From: a virus
Virus record (IMG/VR): IMGVR_UViG_3300035698_035307
Span: 1 to 64,000 of that record
Direction: 5' to 3' (one strand)
DNA length: 64,000 bases
This document shows positions 14,753 through 21,838 of the stretch, piece by piece. Made by a program: the position numbers and the translations under genes. A model generated the notes under the pieces. It was not told the DNA's origin, did no database searches, and saw nothing but the letters and a program-made list of their open reading frames with translations. Every line of letters starts with the position of its first letter. Positions within the stretch are counted from its first letter, which is position 1.

Positions 14753-15861
14753 TAAATTAAGCTTTTTTCAAATTTAAAATATATCTTTGTGTAATATATA
14801 TCAGCTTTTTCTTTTTGGCCAACAAATACGCTTGCATATCTTAATCTGATTGCTATTTTAGGTGCCATAGTCCCTTCAGCTATTGTCGATAATGATTGAG
14901 CTCCCATATATGGAAGGTACATTCCAGGTTCATTATTCTTTGGCATTCTTGAGACTGTAATCGAATTATCATCCCATCTTTTCATTGGGTCAACGAAGAT
15001 TGTGATTCCATTAAAAGTACCTGCTATATAAGGTTCTCCACCTGTAACCATTGATACTTTAGCTTCAGAAGGTAATACAAACCCTTCTATGTCTTGTAGA
15101 ATTGTACCAATCTGACCATTAACTACAGCTACATTACCTGCGCCTCTTCTTGTTGTTATCGCGAGCATATTACATGCACTTAATATAGCAGTGATGATTC
15201 TACGATGAGCTTCTTGAATTGTCATATCTGATGTAATGACATAAGCTTTTTGGTAAACACCCTTGAAATATTTAGGTAACCATTTTTCTAAGAAAGATAA
15301 ATTTTTGTGAATCCACTTAGTTCTTTTCTCTTTCTTTAAATCTTTATCAGTCCATGACTTACGATAAGATATTTCACCATAGTTGTCTATTTTAGCTAAG
15401 ACATTTTTCCAAATGGCCATTTTAGACTCATTAATAAGAACACCTTCAGTTTGCGTAACTGCATCTATACCTATTGATTTTAGATGTTCAATCATTTCTC
15501 TTGTGATAGTTGCAGAAACTTGGTAAGTTTGTTGTTCTATTGCTTGATTAAATAACTGTAAGCCGATTGTCTTCATTGGCACTGATTCACCCCTTGTAAG
15601 AGGTTGTTCAAAACCAGTAACAAAATCTGTTTCTTTTTCATCAGATGTTGGTTCCATTTCAACAAAATCTAAATAAGACATTAAACCTATAGGTAATTCA
15701 ACCTTTTGAACATTTGTAAAATATTTCAGAGCATCATCTTCAAATATCTTCTGATTCATTACAGCGATGAAAGCATCTGTCTTCGCTTGCTGAACAGGGT
15801 CCACTTCCTGCATCTGTAGATGTGGGGGTAAATTGTTTAAATTAAAATTTTCCATATACAT
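14752..15861 (-). CDS. gp24: Capsid vertex protein, gp24-like paralog of the major capsid protein
   Basis: A 369-residue protein of the T4 gp23/gp24 capsid family (HK97 fold). It shares LGLMSYLDFV-type, TITREMIEHLKSIGIDAV and STIAEGTMAPKIAIRLRYA blocks with the major capsid protein encoded at 44441. It lacks much of the N-terminal and insertion regions of that protein (369 versus 564 residues), as expected for a pentamer-forming vertex protein. The first residues MYMENFN offer two ATG codons (15861 and 15855). It lies 30 kb from the capsid gene and directly upstream of two capsid-targeted enzymes, in an apparent late unit. Confidence 0.82.
   Translation of the reverse strand: MYMENFNLNNLPPHLQMQEVDPVQQAKTDAFIAVMNQKIFEDDALKYFTNVQKVELPIGLMSYLDFVEMEPTSDEKETDFVTGFEQPLTRGESVPMKTIGLQLFNQAIEQQTYQVSATITREMIEHLKSIGIDAVTQTEGVLINESKMAIWKNVLAKIDNYGEISYRKSWTDKDLKKEKRTKWIHKNLSFLEKWLPKYFKGVYQKAYVITSDMTIQEAHRRIITAILSACNMLAITTRRGAGNVAVVNGQIGTILQDIEGFVLPSEAKVSMVTGGEPYIAGTFNGITIFVDPMKRWDDNSITVSRMPKNNEPGMYLPYMGAQSLSTIAEGTMAPKIAIRLRYASVFVGQKEKADIYYTKIYFKFEKSLI
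14795..14802 (-). promoter_or_regulatory. Possible internal late promoter
   Basis: GATATATATTACAC on the minus strand, 43 bases before the GTG of the phosphoribosyltransferase gene and inside the end of the vertex gene. It may be chance in coding sequence. Confidence 0.25.
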
Positions 15862-15878
15862 TTATTATGTTGTTGATG

Positions 15879-15886
15879 TATATATC
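15879..15886 (-). promoter_or_regulatory. Late-promoter-like octamer GATATATA
   Basis: GATATATACATC on the minus strand, 18-24 bases before the two possible ATG codons of the vertex gene. Confidence 0.55.
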
Positions 15887-15943
15887 AGTACTTTTGGAAG
15901 TAATGTCTGCCAGTTGCGTTATTTCAGTACAATCTGAAAAAGA

Positions 15944-15974
15944 AAAAGGGTAAACATCTTATAGTGCTTACCCC
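15944..15974 (-). terminator. Probable intrinsic terminator
   Basis: On the minus strand GGGTAA and TTACCC pair over a 14-base loop and are followed by TTTTTCTTTTT. It is about 10 bases after the stop of the gene ending at 15984. Confidence 0.65.
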
Positions 15975-15983
15975 TAATCATTT

Positions 15984-16172
15984 TTACTCCGTATGAGCTT
16001 TTTTGACAATCATTACATCTTCTGGTAATGGATTGTCTTTAAATTTTGCTAGAAAAGCTTTCAAAGTTTTTTTAGCTTTACTAGGCGATAGCTTACCTAC
16101 AGGAACAATGAAAGTTCTTCTAACTTCTCCTTGTCCTGTTTTACACCAATAGTCTTTCTCTAATCTTGTCAT
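15984..16172 (-). CDS. Small basic hypothetical protein
   Basis: A 62-residue protein. A strand-rich start (RRTFIVPVGKL) is followed by a basic helix (SPSKAKKTLKAFLAKFKD) and a C-terminal strand. Family unknown. Its ATG overlaps the amidinotransferase stop by 4 bases, and a terminator follows, so it is the last gene of the operon that begins at 19471. Confidence 0.6.
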   Translation of the reverse strand: MTRLEKDYWCKTGQGEVRRTFIVPVGKLSPSKAKKTLKAFLAKFKDNPLPEDVMIVKKAHTE

Positions 16173-17020
16173 ACTAATTCTCTTTTTAACGGTAATGTCA
16201 TGCAGGCAAACCCTCCTGCCATTTTTCTAATTTCACTCATTTTACAAGTATGAATTTTCATACCTTGATGACATTCTAACATTGCTTTAACTTGTGGGCA
16301 ATCATCAGCCATTATAATTTCCCTTGGACCAATCACTAAAATATTAGTGGCATAGTTCTTACTGACCTCGTCAAACTCAGACAGTGTAATCACATTCTTA
16401 TATCCTAATGTTTCTTGACTCAGTTCTGACCTTATGAGTAACGTATCAGCATCCAGAATCATATGAGCACCTAATATATGTTGAGGTATTCCTTCAGGTA
16501 AAGCTTCGACTGTTTTAAAATTAATATGAGGATATAATTGTTGTAATGTTTCTGCTACCTTTGGAGAAGTTCTATTACCTACAGATAAAATTACTTCATC
16601 TGGTTTAGTTCTTAACATATCAGCTCCTTCAAATGTAATATCTTCACTGAACTCAATTAATTTCCCAGCGTATTGTTCTTTTCTTAAATACTTAATAAGA
16701 TTAAGTTCTTCACCTTTTCTTACATCATATCTTAAATTCCCAAGTATAATTGAATCATCTAAAACTGCAGCTACATCTCTCATATAGATTGCATTAGCGT
16801 GATATAAATAATCAGGAGTATGCATATCAGTATGTACTTCAATACCTAATTTGTTTAAAAGGTCCCATAATGCTGAAACTTCTTCTAATACTACGTCATA
16901 GTTTGGTTGAAATTCATACATCGCCTCATCAGCTGTCATCATTTCTAGTTCACCTCTTCGAGGTATATGTAAGAAAACTGATTGTAGTTTTCCATATTCT
17001 GAGTTATATCCTACTTCCAT
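16169..17020 (-). CDS. Amidinotransferase / arginine deiminase-family enzyme
   Basis: A 283-residue protein of the guanidino-modifying superfamily (arginine deiminase, dimethylargininase, amidinotransferase). Landmarks are IYMRDVAAV with Asp82, TFEGADML with Glu131 and Asp134, the histidine block QHILGAHMILDAD (His186) and the nucleophile Cys273 in MAGGFACMTLPLKRE. All catalytic positions appear intact. The family hydrolyses or transfers the amidino group of arginine-like substrates. A phage copy could consume arginine or put amidino groups on another molecule. It overlaps the deoxyribosyltransferase-like gene by one base. Confidence 0.8.
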   Translation of the reverse strand: MEVGYNSEYGKLQSVFLHIPRRGELEMMTADEAMYEFQPNYDVVLEEVSALWDLLNKLGIEVHTDMHTPDYLYHANAIYMRDVAAVLDDSIILGNLRYDVRKGEELNLIKYLRKEQYAGKLIEFSEDITFEGADMLRTKPDEVILSVGNRTSPKVAETLQQLYPHINFKTVEALPEGIPQHILGAHMILDADTLLIRSELSQETLGYKNVITLSEFDEVSKNYATNILVIGPREIIMADDCPQVKAMLECHQGMKIHTCKMSEIRKMAGGFACMTLPLKRELV

Positions 17021-17481
17021 TATGAGTATTTTATTAATGTTATTAATTCCTCAAATTCTTCAACTTGTGGTATATTATATTTACTGCAAACTATGTCAAT
17101 GTTTCCTTTTCTCCAGAAACCTTCTGGGCAATAAATAACTAGCTTACCTGATTTAGCGTATAAGCCAAACTCTAACAGTGAGATAGGTGCTATACTATCT
17201 TTTGTCAAAACCATTATAATTTTATCAGCTAATTCTAAATGTTCTAATTCCCAATTAACTTGTTCATTAAATTTTGGATTATCAATTGATTGTTCCCATG
17301 TATCATCCCATTCATCTCTACGTGGATTGTAAAGTATAACAGGAAAGTCTTTTACAGCTTCTGTAATCTTTAATTGCCAATCTTCGGCTTTACCCATATC
17401 AATTGACCCTGCAAGAAAGATACTTTTATATCCTTCTACTTTTGCAGCATATCCGGGTGGTTTTATTACAATTGTTTTCAT
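17020..17481 (-). CDS. Nucleoside 2-deoxyribosyltransferase-like protein
   Basis: A 153-residue protein of the nucleoside deoxyribosyltransferase / DUF4406-like fold. IFLAGSIDMGKAEDWQ (21-36) is the N-terminal glycine-rich strand-loop, YNPRRDEWDD (51-60) follows, QVNWELEHLELADKIIM (75-90) forms the central helix, and SLLEFGLYA (101-109) carries the likely nucleophile Glu104. The family exchanges bases on deoxyribose or hydrolyses nucleotides such as hmdUMP/dCMP derivatives (RCL-type). It fits a role in altering the nucleotide pool. It is two bases after an unknown 81-residue gene. Confidence 0.75.
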   Translation of the reverse strand: MKTIVIKPPGYAAKVEGYKSIFLAGSIDMGKAEDWQLKITEAVKDFPVILYNPRRDEWDDTWEQSIDNPKFNEQVNWELEHLELADKIIMVLTKDSIAPISLLEFGLYAKSGKLVIYCPEGFWRKGNIDIVCSKYNIPQVEEFEELITLIKYS

Positions 17482-17482
17482 T

Positions 17483-17728
17483 TTAAAATCTTGCTGCGCC
17501 TTGTACAGGCAGTTCTTCAGGTGTTCCTTTACTATTTCTAACTATTTTGAAGCATTTCTTGAATGTAACTTTGTCCATATTTACAAGATTGCTAGGGTGT
17601 ATAGTATGAATGAGAATGTCATTAGTTTCTTTAGCTATACGAAACATTACATAATTATTTAGCTTTAATCCAGGCAGTCGATATCTGCTGGGGAGTATCT
17701 TTTCATATGTAGCATTATAGTATCTCAT
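17483..17728 (-). CDS. Hypothetical protein in the sulfotransferase operon
   Basis: An 81-residue protein with no recognised family. The middle has strand pattern NNYVMFRIAKETNDILIHTI. It is locked between the sulfotransferase and deoxyribosyltransferase-like genes with 1-base gaps, so it is certainly in the same operon and may be an accessory subunit. No motif points to a function. Confidence 0.55.
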   Translation of the reverse strand: MRYYNATYEKILPSRYRLPGLKLNNYVMFRIAKETNDILIHTIHPSNLVNMDKVTFKKCFKIVRNSKGTPEELPVQGAARF

Positions 17729-17729
17729 A

Positions 17730-18956
17730 CTAAATCCATTTATCTGTGTTCATTGAATATCCTAATCTATACATCATATCTTGAACATGTGGTTCTTTTG
17801 CTAACCAATTCATCTCATGTTCTCTTTTCTTCCACCTGTATAAACCTGGCTCATCTGTTGCCATCGTTACTGGCATAACTCCAATTTCTACGTGAGGTAT
17901 TCCAATATAGTCACATATATCATCTGCTATTTCTTGAGGACTTATTAAGAAGTCTTCGAACTTAACTCTCATTGTATGAACCTTACTTTCAAGAATTGAA
18001 TTATGTGCAGTGTACCATTGATTTAAACAAACTTGTTCAAGTGTAGAATTTGTATATTGTTTCCAATTAGCAGGTAAGTCAAATTTCCACCATTTCTTTC
18101 CAAAAGCTTTAACATCACTATAACCTTTAATATTGAGTTCTAAATCTTGTGATTCCATATTATGTGCAAAGAAACCATTATCAGATAACCAACCGTCCAT
18201 TAAACCGTTTGTTGTTTGTGCAAATCCTCTACTTAAGTGGATATACTTTATCTCTGCATTTGGGAATAGGTTCTCGAATAATCCAATTCTATAACAGTCT
18301 TGAGGTGTCTTAAATAAAAGCGGATGTGTAGCTGCGTCTTCTTCAGTAAAACTTCTTTTCTTAGAAGGTATTACGAAAGGTGGTTCCTCAATCTTAATCT
18401 GTTCAGTAAATAATTGTTTGTCTTTTGCAAATAAATCATAATAACCTCTCTTATCTGGCATGAAACTATTAATGAATCGCTTAGTAGATTCTTCATAGTT
18501 ATCACTGTTACCGTAAGCTTCGTGAACTCTCTGTTCTATTAATTCATGAAGTTCTGGCTTCATTTCAGGATATTGATACAGCATTCTTTTCTGCCAGTCA
18601 ATTGTAGTTCTTCTTACATCAATGAATGGAATATTAATACCCATATCTGAAAACATAATATCAAGAAGCTTTTGTTTATCATTAACTTCAGTAAATCCGT
18701 CAGACTCTGTCCAAGGAAATGCATTCTTTGTTAAGATGTAATAAGGTTCTTCTTCACCAGAAAGATAAGCAATATCATCACTCTTAGACAATATTGATTT
18801 CATTAATGTTGAACCAGAACGAGAAGCTGTAAGGATTACTACAATCTTTTTTACTTTCTCATTTAGATTCCCAGTTGGCTTTATAAAACCTTCTCCAAAT
18901 AATTTATCATTGACATTGTCAATAGCGTTCTCTACTCTTTCTGTGTATTTGTTCAT
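17730..18956 (-). CDS. Sulfotransferase-family protein
   Basis: A 408-residue PAPS-dependent sulfotransferase-like protein. The 5'-phosphosulfate-binding loop is ILTASRSGSTLMKSIL (36-51). The second PAPS contact is expected around IKYIHLSRGFAQT (about 236-248), with the LSRG replacing the usual R...S. The C-terminal part VRFEDFLISPQEIADDICDYIGI-like block (MRVKFEDFLISPQ) is typical of the family. It would transfer sulfate to a hydroxyl or amine of an unknown acceptor. It overlaps the P-loop kinase gene by 4 bases, and in this operon the acceptor might be a nucleotide or a surface glycan. Confidence 0.8.
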   Translation of the reverse strand: MNKYTERVENAIDNVNDKLFGEGFIKPTGNLNEKVKKIVVILTASRSGSTLMKSILSKSDDIAYLSGEEEPYYILTKNAFPWTESDGFTEVNDKQKLLDIMFSDMGINIPFIDVRRTTIDWQKRMLYQYPEMKPELHELIEQRVHEAYGNSDNYEESTKRFINSFMPDKRGYYDLFAKDKQLFTEQIKIEEPPFVIPSKKRSFTEEDAATHPLLFKTPQDCYRIGLFENLFPNAEIKYIHLSRGFAQTTNGLMDGWLSDNGFFAHNMESQDLELNIKGYSDVKAFGKKWWKFDLPANWKQYTNSTLEQVCLNQWYTAHNSILESKVHTMRVKFEDFLISPQEIADDICDYIGIPHVEIGVMPVTMATDEPGLYRWKKREHEMNWLAKEPHVQDMMYRLGYSMNTDKWI

Positions 18957-19471
18957 GCTTTCATTCTTTCGTTTACAAAATCGATTACCTGTTGGATATG
19001 TTCGTCTTCGATATGAAAATTGTCTGGATTAATTACAACAGGACATGTTGCAAAACTAGATAATACCTTCATATACTTATCCACATGTGTTTTAAAGTCT
19101 TTACCTTCTTTACTACTCCGCTTGGCTGCTAGTGCTGGCCAATTTTCTTCAGTAGTTGCTATAAATACTGCGCATTTATGAATGTGACTTTTAGATACTC
19201 GTAAAATTTCTTTACGATAACCTTCGTCTTCAGAATATGCAGCATCTGTTAACCCTCTATCCCAGAGAATTACTCTTTTATAATCATTTATCTGGTCTAA
19301 TCTTTCGATATTATTATGCATCCAGAAATTATAATCTTGCCATCTCGATTGCATTCCTATATTAATAGCACCTGCCCCCTTGAATCTTATCCATTCAGGT
19401 TTTTGTTCTAATAATTTATCAATGAGATATGTTTTGCCAACTGTTGACAAACCTTCTAAAAAAACTATCAT
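18953..19471 (-). CDS. P-loop nucleoside/nucleotide kinase-like protein
   Basis: A 172-residue P-loop kinase of the deoxynucleoside kinase/thymidylate kinase type. The Walker A is LEGLSTVGKTYLID (5-18), and the DRG motif is LWDRGLTDAAYS (about 69-80), typical of nucleoside kinases. A lid segment with AAKRSSKEGKD follows. Several phage base-hypermodification pathways use P-loop kinases acting on hydroxymethyl pyrimidines, so a role on modified nucleotides is possible. A terminator separates it from the upstream gene, so it is first of the operon running to 15984. Confidence 0.75.
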   Translation of the reverse strand: MIVFLEGLSTVGKTYLIDKLLEQKPEWIRFKGAGAINIGMQSRWQDYNFWMHNNIERLDQINDYKRVILWDRGLTDAAYSEDEGYRKEILRVSKSHIHKCAVFIATTEENWPALAAKRSSKEGKDFKTHVDKYMKVLSSFATCPVVINPDNFHIEDEHIQQVIDFVNERMKA

Positions 19472-19523
19472 ATGTTATTTGTTTTGTATTATATGGGCTA
19501 TAGCCCTGATGGTTTCATTAATC

Positions 19524-19562
19524 ATAAAAAAAGCCACCTATTCAGTTAAGTGGCTTTTTTAT
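19524..19562 (-). terminator. Intrinsic terminator
   Basis: On the minus strand A-rich then GCCAC pairs with GTGGC and a run of seven T follows. The A and T flanks extend the stem. It ends the transcript of the gene stopping at 19572. Confidence 0.8.
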
Positions 19563-19571
19563 GATGACTAC

Positions 19572-20315
19572 TTAGTCTTTTTTAACGTCTTTAGCTTCTT
19601 TCAAGATTTCTCCTGCTTTCGCTTCAGCTTCGTCAATTTTCTTTGCAGCTTCCTTTGTCTTCTCTACATCTTCTACTTTAACACCAGATGCTTCAATGTC
19701 AAGTTCTTGATTACGAGCGTCAAGTTCTGTAAGTCTCGTGTGAATATCTCTAAGAATTTGATTGTCATCAGCAACCATTTTCATTGATTCAGATACTGTC
19801 TCACCTATAATTGTCACTAAACGAACGTGAGTTCTAGCTTCGAAGAAGCCTGTACCAGCTCTTTGTGCAAGTGAGTTATAAAGATGTGCGATATCTTTAC
19901 CAAGAATCCAGATTTTACCATCTGTATCAATACCTTCTTTCTTTGCATTCTTTAATTCACTGTAAAGTGATACAAGTAATGCGGCATTTCTGTGCTGCCA
20001 AGGTAAATCTTTTTCTACGAACTTAAGAAGTTCTTTAAGATAACCATCGTTTTCAATTGTGATAGGATATTCAGTTTCAGCTAACTGACTTGTTTGTTGA
20101 GTAGCAATTGCTTCTAACTCTTTAAGTTCAGCTAAAATAGCTTCTTTATCCATTTCTTTAACATCTGAACGAGCTTCAATGTTAAGAATATCTTCTTTGT
20201 CATCACCTAAAAGAACTTTCTTTCTTTCGATTTTGTATTCAGGTGCTGTTTCTGTTACTTCGCCTGCAGTTTTAACTTCAGATGCGTCAACAACTTTTGC
20301 TTCTTCTTTTGCCAT
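19572..20315 (-). CDS. Hypothetical helical protein
   Basis: A 247-residue protein of unknown function. The N-terminal 45 residues are polar and acidic. A helical core follows (EAILAELKELEAIATQQTSQ, then WQHRNAALLVSLYSELKNA and DGKIWILGKDIAHLYNSLAQ), and the C-terminus is a charged, probably coiled-coil helix rich in Ala/Glu/Lys. No catalytic motif. It is followed by a strong terminator and preceded by an A-rich leader. A virion or assembly role is possible but not shown. Confidence 0.6.
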   Translation of the reverse strand: MAKEEAKVVDASEVKTAGEVTETAPEYKIERKKVLLGDDKEDILNIEARSDVKEMDKEAILAELKELEAIATQQTSQLAETEYPITIENDGYLKELLKFVEKDLPWQHRNAALLVSLYSELKNAKKEGIDTDGKIWILGKDIAHLYNSLAQRAGTGFFEARTHVRLVTIIGETVSESMKMVADDNQILRDIHTRLTELDARNQELDIEASGVKVEDVEKTKEAAKKIDEAEAKAGEILKEAKDVKKD

Positions 20316-20343
20316 AATTTATTGTATTTTTCTTTAAATTTGT

Positions 20344-20484
20344 TTATTCAGTTGGTCTTTTTGGTAATTCAATATAATGAGTTACATCTTCTAAAACCGT
20401 AGCATAATTTGTTCTATAATGTTTACCATCATAAAAACCTAAAAACGTGCCGTAGATTTTTGTTAATAATATTAACTGACTCAT
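20344..20484 (-). CDS. Small ORF, remnant or short gene with upstream in-frame stop
   Basis: A 46-residue frame from ATG 20484 to TAA 20344 (MSQLILLTKIYGTFLGFYDG at the start, ending YIELPKRPTE). The same frame is open further upstream and reads like coding sequence (IEYISIETEPEVHEEPH) back to a TAA at 20554-20556. Nine codons before that stop lies an in-frame ATG (20583), placed 6 bases after the kinase stop where a normal next gene would start. So this is either a gene with a nonsense codon at position 10, or a shorter gene using the internal ATG or a rare start. A TATAAT-like box overlaps the stop. No family recognised. Confidence 0.45.
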   Translation of the reverse strand: MSQLILLTKIYGTFLGFYDGKHYRTNYATVLEDVTHYIELPKRPTE

Positions 20485-20589
20485 ATGAGGTTCTTCATGA
20501 ACTTCAGGTTCTGTTTCTATTGAAATATATTCAATGTGTTTGTATTTGTAGTATTATAGTATTCTATGTATTGTTTGTTTCATACCGAT

Positions 20590-21108
20590 TTACAGAAATT
20601 CAGCCAATTCACTGGATTTTATCCTTAAATCAAAATCAGTAAAGTTGTCAAAGTCTTTTCTGTCAGCTCCCATACGTCTTTCCAGACTGTCACCTGGCAT
20701 AGTTCTTTGTGCAAGTCTTTCTCTTCTTATTGCTTCTGGAATGTCCATAAAGATAATAAAAGAATTTTTTCTATCTTCTGGTAATAATTTGCTAATTCCA
20801 GATGGCGTCATAATAAAGGTATCACACATCGACATTTGTTCTTTAGCTGTTCCATAATACCAGCCGTTAAATTCTACGTATTCATACCAAAAATCTTCTT
20901 TGATTCTCTTTTGAAACTCTTTAACACTAAGAAAATAATAATCAATTCCTTCAACTTCACCTTCCCTTGCAGGGCGAGTAGTATAAGATACAGCATGGCT
21001 AAATCCTTTCTTTACAAATGCGTCTTTTAAATAGTCTTTTCCACCGGCTGCATGGCCGCAAAATATCATACGTGCTCTTGGAAATAAATAAGTTTGCTTT
21101 CCTGTCAT
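20590..21108 (-). CDS. Guanylate-kinase-like dNMP kinase
   Basis: A 172-residue guanylate-kinase-fold enzyme. Walker A is FCGHAAGGKDYLKDAF (16-31), the nucleotide-binding segment is VSYTTRPAREGEVEGIDYYF (about 40-59), and GWYYGTAKEQ (about 83-92) completes the GMP-type site. The lid arginines are in RRERLAQRTMPGDSLERR. It phosphorylates a (d)NMP to the diphosphate. T4 carries a dNMP kinase (gp1) that accepts hydroxymethyl-dCMP, and this may be the functional equivalent. The P-loop has AAGGKD where GSGKST is usual. It overlaps the KTSC gene by one base. Confidence 0.85.
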   Translation of the reverse strand: MTGKQTYLFPRARMIFCGHAAGGKDYLKDAFVKKGFSHAVSYTTRPAREGEVEGIDYYFLSVKEFQKRIKEDFWYEYVEFNGWYYGTAKEQMSMCDTFIMTPSGISKLLPEDRKNSFIIFMDIPEAIRRERLAQRTMPGDSLERRMGADRKDFDNFTDFDLRIKSSELAEFL

Positions 21109-21329
21109 TAATCTAAAATTTCAAATTCGAATTTATCTTTAATTATTTTGTGAAATTCTCCACCTATTGACTCAGCAGTAGAGAACAGTTTGTAAGTAGC
21201 TTCATCAACTTCCATATATTTGTACTGTCGGCCACCTTTAAATGTCAAGGTTAAGTCCCTAGTATTAAAATCGTATATCGAGAGCTTGATGTTCTTTGAG
21301 TCGTATACTCGTGTTTCTATTAATATCAT
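21108..21329 (-). CDS. KTSC-domain protein
   Basis: A 73-residue protein that is essentially one KTSC domain: an all-beta start with NIKLSIYDFNTRDLTLTFKG, the Y-x-Y pair in GRQYKYMEVDEATYKLF and a short helix before GGEFHKIIKD. The domain also occurs at the C-terminus of some lysyl-tRNA synthetases and as free phage proteins. Its function is unknown, though nucleic-acid binding is often supposed. It overlaps both neighbours by 1-4 bases, so it is cotranslated with the dNMP kinase. Confidence 0.75.
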   Translation of the reverse strand: MILIETRVYDSKNIKLSIYDFNTRDLTLTFKGGRQYKYMEVDEATYKLFSTAESIGGEFHKIIKDKFEFEILD

Positions 21330-21754
21330 TTTACCATTATTTTTCCGTTATAAAATATTTGTTGAACTTCAATATCTGCTTGAGTTCTATTGTTATCTAA
21401 ATCCAATTCGAAACCAGCAATATTTGCATTTCCATAATTGAAATTGTTCTCAAAGAAGTCAATTCTTGTTATCTTAACATTCTTATACAAGATTTCGCCT
21501 AAGACTGAACCATCTTTATTGTGAGGTTTGATTTTGATATCAAACACCTTATTGTTTGAAAATAAGTCTGCTAAGATGTCAAGTGGCATTATAGTCTTAT
21601 TTACAATGTTCAATTGAAACTCTAATTTATGAGGTGAAACTTCAATTATCTGGTCTTGTAAAAAATCACTTGCAGATTTCGTTAATCCTTCACAAATAAA
21701 ATCTACTTCAAACAAATTATAATTGTAAGATTCTGTTTTTGGTTTTAAATCCAT
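21326..21754 (-). CDS. Possible tail-tube-fold structural protein
   Basis: A 142-residue all-beta protein. The pattern NLFEVDFICEGL near the start, followed by FQLNIVNKTIMPLD, FDIKIKPHNKDGSVLG and FELDLDN, resembles the strand order of the gp19/gp54-type tail tube fold (compare NLFEVTFLPP in the tail tube protein at 27328). It may be a tube-initiator or hub-associated protein, which would fit its position next to the tape measure. The resemblance is by eye and weak. Confidence 0.4.
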   Translation of the reverse strand: MDLKPKTESYNYNLFEVDFICEGLTKSASDFLQDQIIEVSPHKLEFQLNIVNKTIMPLDILADLFSNNKVFDIKIKPHNKDGSVLGEILYKNVKITRIDFFENNFNYGNANIAGFELDLDNNRTQADIEVQQIFYNGKIMVK

Positions 21755-21781
21755 TATTTATTGTTTATTGTTTGTGTCATT

Positions 21782-21812
21782 AAAAAGCCGACATAATGTA
21801 TTTTATATCGGC
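21782..21812 (-). terminator. Intrinsic terminator after the tape measure gene
   Basis: On the minus strand GCCGATATA pairs with TATGTCGGC (one mismatch) and five T follow. It lies about 30 bases beyond the tape measure stop. Confidence 0.75.
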
Positions 21813-21838
21813 CTCTAATGAAAAGTTTATATTAAATT

